Shown: positions 23,063 through 23,146 of the stretch, one piece after another
Position numbering within the stretch: the first letter of the stretch is position 1
Layout of the letters: every line of letters begins with the position of its first letter
From: CAZEJK01 sp964512045
GTDB lineage: Bacteria; Acidobacteriota; Thermoanaerobaculia; Thermoanaerobaculales; Sulfomarinibacteraceae
Assembly (NCBI GenBank): GCA_964512045.1
Contig: CAZEJK010000069.1
Coordinates: forward strand, 1-23,146
DNA: 23,146 nucleotides
Direction: 5' to 3'
Notes under the pieces: model-generated
What the model saw: only the letters and a program-made list of their open reading frames with translations
Database searches by the model: none
Told to the model about the DNA's origin: nothing
Translations under genes and position numbers: made by a program

Positions 23063-23146
23063 CCGATGGCGCTGCAACCAGAGTCCCCGCTCAGCGGCCG
23101 CGTTAGCTCGTACCCCACCCGCCCACCCAGTCTCACTCGCAGGAGC

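Larger units (their letters stand above)
22742..23146. other. Gene-free, repeat-filled tail of the window
   Basis: No reading frame on either strand here has a convincing ribosome site, family resemblance or codon pattern. Between the two hairpin pairs is a GC-rich stretch (22880-22930) whose minus strand contains GACCGGGACCGG, the same core as the hexamer array in the dispersed repeats A and B. The next gene presumably lies beyond 23146. Confidence 0.6.

Noticed and set aside
1..23146. Phage, insertion sequence or defence island
   Set aside because: The only recombinase is a housekeeping-type XerD; no transposase, integrase cargo, restriction, toxin-antitoxin or capsid-like gene was found, and codon character is uniform across the window.

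Overview
The window is bacterial chromosome. It is GC-rich, with G or C at most third codon positions, densely packed and using ordinary Shine-Dalgarno signals. Four well-supported genes start with GTG (acpP, the ClC gene, etfB, glyQ). It carries two-subunit glycyl-tRNA synthetase, XerD, a TPR plus cyclic-nucleotide protein, an excisionase-HTH/EIIA fusion, a huge secreted multidomain protein with a dockerin-like tail, and intergenic repeats of a kind I associate with Acidobacteriota, Planctomycetota and similar environmental phyla. My best guess is an Acidobacteriota-like or deltaproteobacterial-grade organism. This is a low-confidence inference and no marker in the window settles it. I see no rRNA, tRNA, CRISPR array, transposase or phage module.

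Layout. At 221-5494 (+) lies one giant secreted protein of 1757 residues: signal peptide, seven-repeat beta-propeller-like region, two SdrD-B-like repeats, fibronectin/Ig-like modules, a CLCA-type zinc metalloprotease domain and a C-terminal dockerin-like calcium-binding pair. It is followed by a small, possibly decayed secreted ORF (5656-5844). A short minus-strand xerD (5982-6908) diverges from a DnaJ/CbpA-type chaperone gene (7016-8002, +). A minus-strand block follows (8072-10939): HTH-EIIA regulator, P-loop nucleotide kinase-like protein, TPR-cNMP sensor and peptide deformylase, the last two overlapping by 1 nt.

From 11234 to 22681 everything is on the plus strand: acpP-fabF (fatty-acid synthesis), a ClC-family anion transporter with CBS domains, etfB-etfA (electron-transfer flavoprotein), and a tightly overlapped glyQ-glyS-ppdK operon (glycyl-tRNA synthetase plus pyruvate phosphate dikinase) that ends in a strong intrinsic terminator. 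The last 460 bases hold no gene; they are a cluster of hairpin-forming repeats.

The most interesting observations are: (i) the bacterial CLCA-like zincin embedded in a propeller/dockerin architecture; (ii) a perfect FadR-type palindrome sitting just downstream of the predicted etfBA promoter, implying fatty-acid-responsive control; (iii) a ClC protein with a channel-type Val at the 'proton glutamate' site; (iv) two copies of a dispersed repeat of about 115 bp that carry a hexanucleotide array differing by one unit; (v) tandem direct repeats ahead of acpP. Fatty-acid synthesis (acpP-fabF) and probable beta-oxidation electron flow (etfBA) lie close together and both have repeat or palindrome sites upstream.
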